A stretch of 64,000 nucleotides of DNA from Chloroflexota bacterium (lineage in GTDB: Bacteria > Chloroflexota > Anaerolineae > Anaerolineales > Villigracilaceae). Position numbers and translations under genes: made by a program. Below the pieces are notes generated by a model, which was given only the letters and a program-made list of their open reading frames with translations, did no database searches and was not told the origin of the DNA. The stretch is taken from the NCBI GenBank assembly GCA_016234555.1, contig JACRBJ010000069.1:1-64000 (forward strand), read 5' to 3'. Below are positions 26,030-33,025 of this stretch, in pieces. Within the stretch, counting starts at the first letter, position 1, and each line of letters begins with the position of its first letter.

Positions 26030-26140
26030 ACTGCTCCGCCGCAAGCGGACGGCGAAGCCGTCCAACCAGAAGAAGTGGGTAGTGCCCAGTAACGTCCTGA
26101 CAGGCGAAGCCGTGTCGAAGGGCAGGCGCATTATATCCCG
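26030..26140. repeat. Island repeat, first copy (GGCGAAGCCGTCCAACCAGA type)
   Basis: Contains GGACGGCGAAGCCGTCC, a 7-bp stem with GAA loop, the CAACCAGAAGAAGTGGG word and a second GGCGAAGCCGTG half. The same words in the same orientation recur through 32155. The rest of 25965-26183 holds no gene I can support. Confidence 0.75.
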
Positions 26141-26183
26141 ATGCTCTTTCGGGGCGCTTTGTTGGGTGGTGTTGATTGCTATG

Positions 26184-26897
26184 TTACTCTCTATTTTGGG
26201 TAATACGCTCTAATAAGAGCGGCAACTGTCCTAGATTTTCTAGTTCATAATATCCTGAATGGTCACGGGGAGGTTGCTCCGCTGTTTCATGCAGCCAGGT
26301 TATCTCATACGGAATGTGAACAGCACTACCACCCAATTTAAGTACAGGCAAAATATCAGAAGGAAGAGAGTTTCCGATCATCATAAAATGGCCTGGCTCA
26401 ACAGAATATTTCCTGAGTAATTTCTCGTAACCCTCAAGTGTTTTCTGGCTAACGATTTCGATGTGCTGAAAATATTTCCCCAACCCCGACTTCTTAATCT
26501 TTGTTTCCTGGTCAAGCAAGTCGCCTTTGGTGATAATCATCAGGGGGTATTGGCTCGATAGTTGTGGGATTATTTGACTGACGTATGGTAACAATTCAAC
26601 ATCAGAATTCAACATTTTCTTTGCCCAGTCTACGATTTCTTGAATTTCCCTGCTGGATATTCGACCTTCGGTAAGTTCTATCGCAGTTTCGATTAGGGAA
26701 AGAGCAAAGGCTTTTACACCATAACCAAAATGCTGAATATTGCGAATTTCGGTTTGATACAAGCGGTCATTAATCCATTCCGGGTCATGGTAACTTGCCA
26801 GTAGTTGTGTAAACTGTTTTTGTGCTTCAGCATATAACCGTTCACTATGCCAAAGTGTGTCATCTGCGTCGAATGCTATAAAATCAAATGTAACCAC
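26184..26897 (-). CDS. HAD family hydrolase
   Basis: A 237-residue haloacid-dehalogenase-superfamily protein. Motif I DADDTLWH (about 10-17, nucleophile Asp), a helical cap (about 20-100), motif II MIITKGD, a lysine in the QKTLEGY region, and motif IV IGNSLPSDILPVLKLG. This set is typical of phosphoglycolate-phosphatase-like HADs; the substrate is unknown. It starts with GTG, with AGGAG ten bases upstream. First gene of the minus-strand island as read from the left; an island repeat separates it from each neighbour. Confidence 0.85.
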   Translation of the reverse strand: MVTFDFIAFDADDTLWHSERLYAEAQKQFTQLLASYHDPEWINDRLYQTEIRNIQHFGYGVKAFALSLIETAIELTEGRISSREIQEIVDWAKKMLNSDVELLPYVSQIIPQLSSQYPLMIITKGDLLDQETKIKKSGLGKYFQHIEIVSQKTLEGYEKLLRKYSVEPGHFMMIGNSLPSDILPVLKLGGSAVHIPYEITWLHETAEQPPRDHSGYYELENLGQLPLLLERITQNRE

Positions 26898-26921
26898 TAT
26901 TTTGTACTCCTATTCTTGGCG

Positions 26922-26952
26922 AAGCCGTCCAAGCAGAAAAGACTCAGGCGTG
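26922..26952. repeat. Short island-repeat copy overlapping the DUF2200 stop
   Basis: A shortened copy (TTGGCGAAGCCGTCCAAGCAGAAAAG, shown here as words TTGGCGAAGCCG and TCCAAGCAGAAAAG) between the HAD and DUF2200 genes. The following CAGGCG supplies the complement of the TGA stop of DUF2200. Confidence 0.65.
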
Positions 26953-27303
26953 GGATGACCGCAGTATCTTTTCCATCGCTTTTCCTTTTGCAAGTTCATC
27001 GATCAGTTTGTCCAAATGGCGGATTTTTTGCATCAGCGGATCTTCGATTTCTTCCACGCGGACACCGCACACTACGCCTTTGATAAGCGAGCAATTCGGA
27101 TTCATGGCTGGTGCCTGGGCAAAAAAGGTTTCAAAATCATTTCCCTGTTTGATTTGCTGCTGCAACCCTGCCTGGTTGTAGCCAGTTAACCAGCAGATGA
27201 TTTGGTCGACTTCTTCTTTTGTGCGATTTTTGCGTTCTGCTTTTTGAATGTATAGTGGATATACATTTGCAAATTTCATCGTAAAAATTTGATGTTTAGG
27301 CAT
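26944..27303 (-). CDS. DUF2200 family protein
   Basis: With the ATG at 27303, preceded by GAGGAATGATC, the product has 119 residues and matches DUF2200 end to end: FTMKFANVYPLYIQKAERKNRT, QIICWLTGYNQ, TFFAQAPAMNPN, GVVCGVRVEEIEDPLMQKIRYLD-like, LIDELAKGKAMEKIL. The longer open frame reads into the upstream repeat and is not used. Family members are small soluble proteins of unknown function. The last residues (SSHA) and stop come from a repeat. Confidence 0.88.
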   Translation of the reverse strand: MPKHQIFTMKFANVYPLYIQKAERKNRTKEEVDQIICWLTGYNQAGLQQQIKQGNDFETFFAQAPAMNPNCSLIKGVVCGVRVEEIEDPLMQKIRHLDKLIDELAKGKAMEKILRSSHA

Positions 27304-27313
27304 GATCATTCCT

Positions 27314-27946
27314 CTAATGTGGTTGGTTCTCGGCAGTCTGTCCTGACTGGCGAAGCCGTGTTTGTAAAGCCTCAGTGTGAAAATCGTTGTAGATAATGTA
27401 CTTGGTAATTCCAGCCAGAAACCCATGAAATACGCCAGCATGTTGATCTCCCCAATAACATCGATAGTCTGATATATATTTACCAGGTTCGCTTTCGTGC
27501 AATTTTTCTGAAAGCTTCTCGAAGAGAGGGGGATATTGCCTGGAAATTTCAGATAATAGACTCTCCAGGGTGAATTCTCTGGGCATGGTCAGCCGCGCCT
27601 CATTATGCAATGAAAAGTCATACTTGCTGAAAGTATGCAGAGTCACGGTTGTATTTCTCTGGGAGAAGTAGTGACAATGGGTTAGTTTTACTATCCTGTC
27701 ATACTTAACGTCCAGTAACATCCCTTCACTGCCAGCCAACCCTTGCTTCTCATCGGCAATCACAATGGGATAGTTCCATTCTCCAACAATATAAACACCG
27801 GGGTCATCTTCAAAATCTTTCAGGGTATATTCGGGTGGATCATTGTTGATAATTGTAAGCGATTTATATGTTGGCTTCAGAAGAACGGTGCCTTCATAGG
27901 TCAACCCAAATTTTCCATTTTCCTCGTGGATTTCATAGGCACTCAT
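27314..27946 (-). CDS. WG-like repeat protein, copy 1
   Basis: A 210-residue protein starting MSAYEIHEENGKFGLTYEG. Two WG-like repeats are visible (GKFGLTYEGTVLLKPTYKSL at about 11-30 and KQGLAGSEGMLLDVKYDRIVKL at about 70-92), where G-L-x(7-10)-Y-D/K is conserved. A family-specific C-terminal half follows (LTMPREFTLESLLSEISRQYPPL, KYISDYRCYWG, FLAGITKYIIYNDF). It has two paralogues at 28540 and 31046. The last about 17 residues are encoded by an island repeat and differ from both paralogues. WG repeats serve binding roles; the function here is unknown. Confidence 0.75.
   Translation of the reverse strand: MSAYEIHEENGKFGLTYEGTVLLKPTYKSLTIINNDPPEYTLKDFEDDPGVYIVGEWNYPIVIADEKQGLAGSEGMLLDVKYDRIVKLTHCHYFSQRNTTVTLHTFSKYDFSLHNEARLTMPREFTLESLLSEISRQYPPLFEKLSEKLHESEPGKYISDYRCYWGDQHAGVFHGFLAGITKYIIYNDFHTEALQTRLRQSGQTAENQPH
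27320..27375. repeat. Island-repeat copy inside the end of a WG-like gene
   Basis: TCCTGACTGGCGAAGCCGTG words match the second half of the copies at 26090-26115 and 29790-29815. It lies within the coding frame of WG copy 1 and supplies its C-terminus. Confidence 0.6.
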
Positions 27947-28038
27947 GGTTAACGTCTCCAGGCGGGTGAGCAAGCCTCCAGTGTCGGGTGCATATCGTTC
28001 AACGTTTATTGTTCCCGAAAATTACATGGGCTTCTGTG

Positions 28039-28476
28039 CTATTTTACAACCAGGTAGCCGCCAATCAATAGAACTGCAATTCCTATAATCCGGGTTGTTT
28101 CAATTGGTCGGGCTGTTACTCCTAACCATCCAAAAGTGTCTAATAAAACTCCCGTCAGAAGTTGCCCAATAATGATAAGAGCCAGCATGGTGGTGGCGCC
28201 AAGTCGAGGTAAAGTTACGTTTATGCTTTGATAAAGAATCAACCCAAATATTCCCGCGCCCAACATATACCACGGTAAAGTATTCCAATCACGGATTTTT
28301 TCGCCACCTCGAAACGCCAATAAAATCAGGGAAAGAATAAGCCCGCTCAAATGAACAATTACACTGCTTGCCGTTCCGCCGATTTTTTGCCCCATTGCTC
28401 CTGCAATTGGCGACTGAATACCTACTGCAATGCCGCCGATTAATCCTACCAAAATAACCAGTCCAAATTCTAGCAT
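28039..28476 (-). CDS. DMT family transporter, YdcZ type
   Basis: About 145 residues with five hydrophobic helices. GIAVGIQSPIAGAMGQKIGGTASSVIVHLSGLI, LPWYMLGAGIFGLILYQSINVTLPRLGATTMLALIIIGQLLTGVLLDTFGWLG and the closing IIGIAVLLIGGYLV are typical of the YdcZ/DUF606 half-size transporters, which usually dimerise. GGAGG sits one base from the first ATG (28482) and seven from the second, so I use 28476. It lies between two WG-like paralogues in the island; the substrate is unknown. Confidence 0.85.
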   Translation of the reverse strand: MLEFGLVILVGLIGGIAVGIQSPIAGAMGQKIGGTASSVIVHLSGLILSLILLAFRGGEKIRDWNTLPWYMLGAGIFGLILYQSINVTLPRLGATTMLALIIIGQLLTGVLLDTFGWLGVTARPIETTRIIGIAVLLIGGYLVVK

Positions 28477-28539
28477 TTTCATGCCTCCAAAATATCAGGG
28501 TGTGCCAAGGTTTTTTGCTGACAGGCGCCCACTGCGAAT

Positions 28540-29148
28540 CTATGTCGAAGGAAGTTTCAGCGGCTCGACACGAAAATCGTTGTGGATGATGTGTTTGGTG
28601 GTTCCAATCAGAAACCCGTGATAATAACTCATATCCTCGAAATATTGGGATCCGGTATAGTATCGGTATTCTGATACATACTTGTCGGGTTCAATCTCAT
28701 GCAGTACTTTTGAAATTTCCGCATAAAGATAATGGTATTGTTTATTCAGTTCATGCAACAAACCCTCCAGCGTAAACTCTCTGGGCATGGTTAAAAACTT
28801 CTCGCCATGGGAAGAATATTTAAAATCGCTGAACGTATATAGGCTCACGGCTGTATCTCTCTGGGAGAAATAATGGTGATACGTTAGTTTTACGATCCTG
28901 TCATGTACTGCGTCTATAAACATGCTCCCAGTGTCAACCAATCCGTATTTGCCGTCGGCGATCACGATGGGGTAATTCCATTCTCGTATATTATAAACAC
29001 TGGGATCGTCTTCGAAATCCTTCAGGGTATATTCGGGTGGATCGTTGTTGGTAATTGCCAACGATTTATATATCGGTTTCAGGAGAATGGTTTTTCCATA
29101 AGTCAAACCGAATTTTCCATCTTCCTCGTAGATTTCGTAGGTAGTCAT
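28540..29148 (-). CDS. WG-like repeat protein, copy 2
   Basis: 202 residues starting MTTYEIYEEDGKFGLTYGK, with GGAGG eight bases upstream. Very similar to copy 1 along its length (NDPPEYTLKDFEDDPSVYN, EWNYPIVIADGKYGLVDTG, HYFSQRDTAVSLYTF, LTMPREFTLEGLLHELNKQY, KYVSEYRYYTGSQY, GFLIGTTKHIIHNDF). It ends EPLKLPST without repeat-encoded extension. The 49-residue N-terminal extension of the open frame is repeat DNA (TFSGWTASLS) and is rejected. Confidence 0.75.
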   Translation of the reverse strand: MTTYEIYEEDGKFGLTYGKTILLKPIYKSLAITNNDPPEYTLKDFEDDPSVYNIREWNYPIVIADGKYGLVDTGSMFIDAVHDRIVKLTYHHYFSQRDTAVSLYTFSDFKYSSHGEKFLTMPREFTLEGLLHELNKQYHYLYAEISKVLHEIEPDKYVSEYRYYTGSQYFEDMSYYHGFLIGTTKHIIHNDFRVEPLKLPST

Positions 29149-29159
29149 GGCGAAAGCCT

Positions 29160-29212
29160 CCAGACGGGCAGACAGCGAAGCCGTCCAACCAGAAAAAGTG
29201 GGAAGCTGCGGA
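29160..29212. repeat. Island-repeat copy upstream of WG copy 2
   Basis: GGGCAGACAGCGAAGCCGTC and CAACCAGAAAAAGTGGGA words, same orientation as the others. Confidence 0.7.
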
Positions 29213-29273
29213 GTAATTGCACGATGGAAATAATATCGCTCAATCTTGCAGCATGTTCCGCTTTGTTTGCCGC

Positions 29274-29648
29274 TCATTCTAATATTTTCCAAAAAGAATC
29301 TTTGCGGGTTATCTTTCCATGAGCGAACTCAAGCAAATCAACTCCTCGTACTTCGATGGACTGTCCTGATGTGGATGTGCCCGTCAGTGTCCATTCTGAG
29401 ACGCCGAAATCACCACAGATCCAGTGACGATCATCTCCATAATGTACATCTGGAATCCCTTCGAATCGTTTTGCCAGACCAGCCCGCACCTCCTTCTTTC
29501 CAACATACCGATCGCCTCGAGGCTTGGAACCTCTTGGCATATAGAAAACGCAGTCCTCTGCGAAGTAGTTCATAATGGAATCGAGATCATGACGGTTGAA
29601 TGCTTCCAGAAAGCCTTTCAACAACTCAACGGTTACCTGCTCGGACAT
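29274..29648 (-). CDS. SnoaL-like/NTF2-fold protein
   Basis: A 124-residue protein with the NTF2-like pattern: VELLKGFLEAFNRHDLDSIMNYFAEDCVFYMPRG, KRFEGIPDVHYGDDRHWICGDFGVSEWTLTGTSTSGQSIEVRGVDLLEFAHGKITRKDSFWK. This SnoaL-type subfamily includes small polyketide cyclases and many uncharacterised steroid-isomerase-like proteins. The start at 29648 has GGAGG six bases upstream. It is flanked by island repeats on both sides. Confidence 0.85.
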   Translation of the reverse strand: MSEQVTVELLKGFLEAFNRHDLDSIMNYFAEDCVFYMPRGSKPRGDRYVGKKEVRAGLAKRFEGIPDVHYGDDRHWICGDFGVSEWTLTGTSTSGQSIEVRGVDLLEFAHGKITRKDSFWKILE

Positions 29649-29711
29649 TGGAAACCTCCATATCTGATACATGACAAGAATAACTTAGCCAGCTATCGGT
29701 TTGCGCTACCT

Positions 29712-29830
29712 GTCCGCCCGCACGCCTGCAGCGGTGGGACAGCGAAGCCGTCCAACCAGAAAAAGCGGGAGTTCCCAGCAGCCTGCCTTGACTGGCGAAG
29801 CCGTATCGAAGGCTCAGGTGCATGCCATGC
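29712..29830. repeat. Island repeat, full-length copy
   Basis: Contains all parts of the unit in order: CGCCCGCACGCCTGCAGCGG, GACAGCGAAGCCGTCCAACC, AGAAAAAGCGGGAGTTCCCA, and the distal CTTGACTGGCGAAGCCGTAT plus CGAAGGCTCAGGTGCATGCC. The gap 29649-29925 holds no gene. Confidence 0.75.
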
Positions 29831-29925
29831 TGGGCAGCTTTTATCTTGAAATTTCGTAAGAAGCCAATAACTATGTCCAGGTTCCATATATAAACTTTAG
29901 GATGCCAATCAGTAATTCTTCAACA

Positions 29926-30768
29926 CTAAACCTGCTGTTGTGATCTTCTAAGGATTTTTGGCAATTCAATGAACAGGAAGCGAAAAGTTATTTCCACGAG
30001 TGGTGAGTAAAGCCACCAGGTTAATACTTGATCCCAATCTGCTGAAGAAACCAGGAATAAAACCACAAGATTTACGACTGACATCAGAAGAATATAAAAC
30101 CATACTTTTTGCCCATCATACTCCGACAACGGTTTCGTGAGAGTATGCCAAAACACTCTGAATAAACCAAAATTTAGAATTTTCCAAAACATCTGATAGG
30201 GTGAAGTTGTGGAAGAAAGCATAAAAGTGCAAATCGATGTAAAAAACACTGCCATTAGCACCCAATGGCTGACAATGGTGACCGGAGGCTTGACCAGGAC
30301 CGGCTCCAAGCTTTTCCGCGATGCAAGATATCTGATCGCTTCATGTAAATTTTTCCAGGCATCCTCACCAAGTATCACCATGCTTTTTTTATCTTTTCCA
30401 CAGAGCCTGTAAAAAGTGTAACTCCTACTTCTGTATTTTAGTTGCCACCAATCAATACCCGTGATGTCATTGATTGGTCTGTTGACTGTATACAGCGGCA
30501 CACTGATTTTTACACTCTTGCCATCAATGTAAATATACCGAAAACAAACCTCAACTAGTTTAATAAGACACCCTGTTGTTAGGGAAATTCCCAGACTGAT
30601 TACTACTGGATTGTCACTACCGTAATAAATCAAATAGCCAAAGAACAAAAATATGGAGCATGAGATAAAAATCATTCCCCAGCCCAGAATGGAATCCCGC
30701 CCGGGGCGCAAAACAACAAATTCAGAATCAGAGGAAAAGCTAGATTGCAACCAGGGTTTATCGTTCAT
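29926..30768 (-). CDS. Polytopic membrane protein with a PH-like cytoplasmic segment
   Basis: 280 residues. Two helices near 29-48 and 55-75, then a soluble region (about 78-160: YIYIDGKSVKISVPLYTVNRPINDITGIDW) with a layout like bacterial PH-like domains, then four more helices (about 165-185, 190-215, 222-245 and 250-270). No family recognised. The ribosome binding site is weak. Flanked on both sides by island repeats. Confidence 0.6.
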   Translation of the reverse strand: MNDKPWLQSSFSSDSEFVVLRPGRDSILGWGMIFISCSIFLFFGYLIYYGSDNPVVISLGISLTTGCLIKLVEVCFRYIYIDGKSVKISVPLYTVNRPINDITGIDWWQLKYRSRSYTFYRLCGKDKKSMVILGEDAWKNLHEAIRYLASRKSLEPVLVKPPVTIVSHWVLMAVFFTSICTFMLSSTTSPYQMFWKILNFGLFRVFWHTLTKPLSEYDGQKVWFYILLMSVVNLVVLFLVSSADWDQVLTWWLYSPLVEITFRFLFIELPKILRRSQQQV

Positions 30769-30821
30769 CTTAGGTCATTCTCTTTGCCGCCAACGGCTTG
30801 CACTCGCGGATCACTGCCTCA

Positions 30822-30972
30822 CAGCGGGCGGACAGCGAAGCCGCCAACCAGAAAAAGCGGACGTTCTCAGCGGACTTGCCCCACCGCAGGCGTGCGGGCG
30901 GACAGCAAAGCCGTCAACCAGAAAAAGTGGGAGTTCCCATGCCTGCCCTGCCGCAGGCGCGCGGGCGGTGGG
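30822..30972. repeat. Island repeat, two tandem units
   Basis: Two near-identical units of about 71 bp: GCGGGCGGACAGCGAAGCCG then GCGGGCGGACAGCAAAGCCG, each followed by CAACCAGAAAAAG. The gap 30769-31045 contains no gene. Confidence 0.75.
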
Positions 30973-31045
30973 TGCGCTTTTGCTCAAGTAGCGTTCCGCT
31001 CTTTGCAATACTTAAGTGTCGTATGGAAATTCATTGCTGATTATT

Positions 31046-31705
31046 CTATTCCAAAGCTTTGCTGGATGGATGGACTAAACCAAGTGGTCTAATTTGAAAG
31101 TTGTTCTCGATGATCACTCTATGAATAGCTACAGGCATAAAAATCGCCGTACCCCGCCACCACTCATAGTAATATCGATATTCTGAAATGTAAGTGTGAC
31201 TATCTGGGTCCTTGAACAATTTTGTTGAAAACGCACTGCTAACATCTGGGTGAGATTCGGATAAAGCTCGTAAAAATTTATCCAATGTCAATTCACCTAT
31301 TATAGAAATTGTTGCGATTGGGAAAAGACCTTCAGCCCAATCATCCGAGGGCTGTTCATAGCCACGATGGTGATATAAAGTGTATGCAGTATTATCTTGA
31401 CAGAGGTAATGGCAGAAAGTGAGTTTGATGATACGCTGGTATTTAAACTCCACAACTATTTTATTGCCAATAACCAATCCTGCCCGTTTGTCTGTAATTA
31501 CGGTTGCGCAATTGTGTTCAAAGGCAGGTTCGCTGAATTTAGTTTCATCGGATGTTGCGTAAAAATGGTCTAAATCAAAATAATCACTCGCAATTTGAAG
31601 AGAATCATATACAGGGTCAAGAAAAACTTGCCCTGGTTCGTCTGGAAAGGGTTGATATAAAAGTCCATATTTCCCGTTTTGTTCGAAGATTTTATATGCA
31701 CTCAT
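31046..31705 (-). CDS. WG-like repeat protein, copy 3
   Basis: 219 residues starting MSAYKIFEQNGKYGLLYQP. A more divergent member of the family of 27314 and 28540, sharing VFLDPVYDSLQ, the acidic FDLDHFYA region, KRAGLVIGNKIVVEFKYQRIIKLTFCHYLCQDNTAYTLY, ELTLDKFLRALSESHP and YISEYRYYYEWWRG. The long upstream part of the open frame (31706-31903) is tandem repeat DNA, so the start at 31705 is used although its ribosome binding site is weak. Divergence suggests an older duplication than that between copies 1 and 2. Confidence 0.7.
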   Translation of the reverse strand: MSAYKIFEQNGKYGLLYQPFPDEPGQVFLDPVYDSLQIASDYFDLDHFYATSDETKFSEPAFEHNCATVITDKRAGLVIGNKIVVEFKYQRIIKLTFCHYLCQDNTAYTLYHHRGYEQPSDDWAEGLFPIATISIIGELTLDKFLRALSESHPDVSSAFSTKLFKDPDSHTYISEYRYYYEWWRGTAIFMPVAIHRVIIENNFQIRPLGLVHPSSKALE

Positions 31706-31746
31706 TGTAAAACCTAAATTGACATAGCGTCCAATAGTTTGTATTC

Positions 31747-32056
31747 GCGGACTTGCCCCGTCGCAGGTGTGCGGGCGGACAGCGAACCCGCTCAACCAGA
31801 AAAAGTGGACATTCCCAGCGGACTTGACCCACCGCAGCCATGCGGACGGACAGCGAACCGCCCAACCAGAAAAAGAGGGACATTCCCAGCGGACTTGACC
31901 CACCGCAGCCGTGCGGGCTGACGGCGAAGCCGCTCACCCAGAAAAAGCGGACAGTTCCCAGCGGACTTGTCCCACCGCAGCCGCGCGGGCGGACAGCGAA
32001 CCCGCTAACCAGAAAAAGCGGGACTTTCCAGCGAGCTTGCCTTTCTTCGCTTGCCA
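31747..32056. repeat. Tandem array of the 71-bp island repeat
   Basis: GCGGACTTG (last copy GCGAGCTTG) begins at 31747, 31818, 31889, 31961 and 32031, giving four full units of 70-72 bp and a partial fifth. Each unit holds CCGCAGCC, GCGGGCGGACAGCGAA, a CCGCT...AAGCGG stem around CAACCAGAAA and a terminal TTCCCA. The stretch 31706-32187 has no gene. Confidence 0.8.
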
Positions 32057-32099
32057 TTCTCTTGACTTCGCCTTCAATCTTCCTTTGTTGGACGGGACG

Positions 32100-32155
32100 C
32101 TTACGTTCTGCGCTCGGCGGCGAAATGGCGAAGCCGTGCCGAAGGATCAGGCGTT
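32100..32155. repeat. Last (right-most) island-repeat copy
   Basis: ATGGCGAAGCCGTGCCGAAG and GATCAGGCGTTGCC correspond to the distal part of the full-length unit. No copy is seen beyond this point. Confidence 0.65.
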
Positions 32156-32187
32156 GCCATGTTCGGTGGCATTCGCGAAGTTTTTGC

Positions 32188-32934
32188 TCACCTATCTAAA
32201 AGGTATTTCTCAAACCAATCCTGTTTGCTTGTAAACCAGTCGTCAACCTGAATGCCCAACGAGGATATGTAATTAACAAGAATCATATCACCCATAAATG
32301 AACCCTCGCTGCCTGAATATGAAACTCTCCCTGCATAGCAAAGAGTTTGTTGCAAAGTGCCATTGATTGTTTCAAGGTTGATTGATTCTGTGCGCCTACT
32401 CTTCTTTTCTACTGTCAAATCTAAGGTGATACTACCATCGTTATTGATTACAAAAGAGCCTGTAGTATCTGGGGCTAGATCAAATACTAGCCCGTTCATT
32501 ACTATCGTGTCTTGAAGTGTTTTTTGTATCAATCCCATTTTGGCTCGACTCACAATTTTCTTGCCGTTGAGGTCACTCAGAGTAAATCTGCCGTATAAAT
32601 TTTCTCCTGCCCATTGCCATTCGAACTGGGCGCTTCCCGTTGACAATATACCCTCTAACAGTCCATTGGAGACAATGATTGCTAATCGTTTATTTAGAGA
32701 AAGAATTTCTGCATCGCGTTCGCCTAATTGAGTTGTAAGAGCTGTAATTTTCTTATTGCTTTCATCCAATTGATTCTTAAGAACAAGGATTTCTGATGCT
32801 TGCTGATCTATCTTGCTCTGATACAGCGATATGATAATTGCAACGATAACCGCGATAATCGCGATAACCACGCCGATCCCTTGCCAAACTGGATTACTTA
32901 AGAATGTCGCGAATTTCTTTGTTGTTTTAGTCAT
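32188..32934 (-). CDS. Membrane-anchored coiled-coil protein
   Basis: 248 residues. An N-terminal membrane helix at about 18-40 (GIGVVIAIIAVIVAIIISLY), a coiled coil at about 42-85 (SEILVLKNQLDESNKKITALTTQL), then a mainly beta soluble domain (FEWQWAGENLYGRFTLSDLNGKK, GSFVINNDGSITLDLTVEKKS, GRVSYSGSEGSFMGDMILVNY). GGAGG seven bases upstream supports the ATG at 32934. No family recognised. It follows the AAA ATPase gene by 91 bp on the same strand, so the two may act together at the membrane. Confidence 0.7.
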   Translation of the reverse strand: MTKTTKKFATFLSNPVWQGIGVVIAIIAVIVAIIISLYQSKIDQQASEILVLKNQLDESNKKITALTTQLGERDAEILSLNKRLAIIVSNGLLEGILSTGSAQFEWQWAGENLYGRFTLSDLNGKKIVSRAKMGLIQKTLQDTIVMNGLVFDLAPDTTGSFVINNDGSITLDLTVEKKSRRTESINLETINGTLQQTLCYAGRVSYSGSEGSFMGDMILVNYISSLGIQVDDWFTSKQDWFEKYLLDR

Positions 32935-33025
32935 GTGATACCTCCAGACCAAACATTGCTTTATAACCATTTAGAAGCTGCCACCCAAATGCTTGCATTG
33001 CCTATCTTAGTTCGTTTTACCATGA

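Noticed and set aside
27304..27441. N-terminal extension of DUF2200
   Set aside because: It overlaps WG copy 1 and island-repeat DNA; GAGGA supports the internal ATG at 27303.
31706..31903. N-terminal extension of WG copy 3
   Set aside because: It is translated tandem-repeat DNA; the two paralogues start at the equivalent of 31705.
31747..32056. CRISPR array
   Set aside because: The 71-bp units are contiguous, with no unique spacers of constant size and no cas genes nearby.
26030..32155. Classical integron attC sites
   Set aside because: Some GTTGGAC/GTCCAAC words occur, and ACCCAAC appears near 26161, but paired RYYYAAC/GTTRRRY ends at each gene end are not present, units also occur in tandem without genes, and no integrase is in the window.
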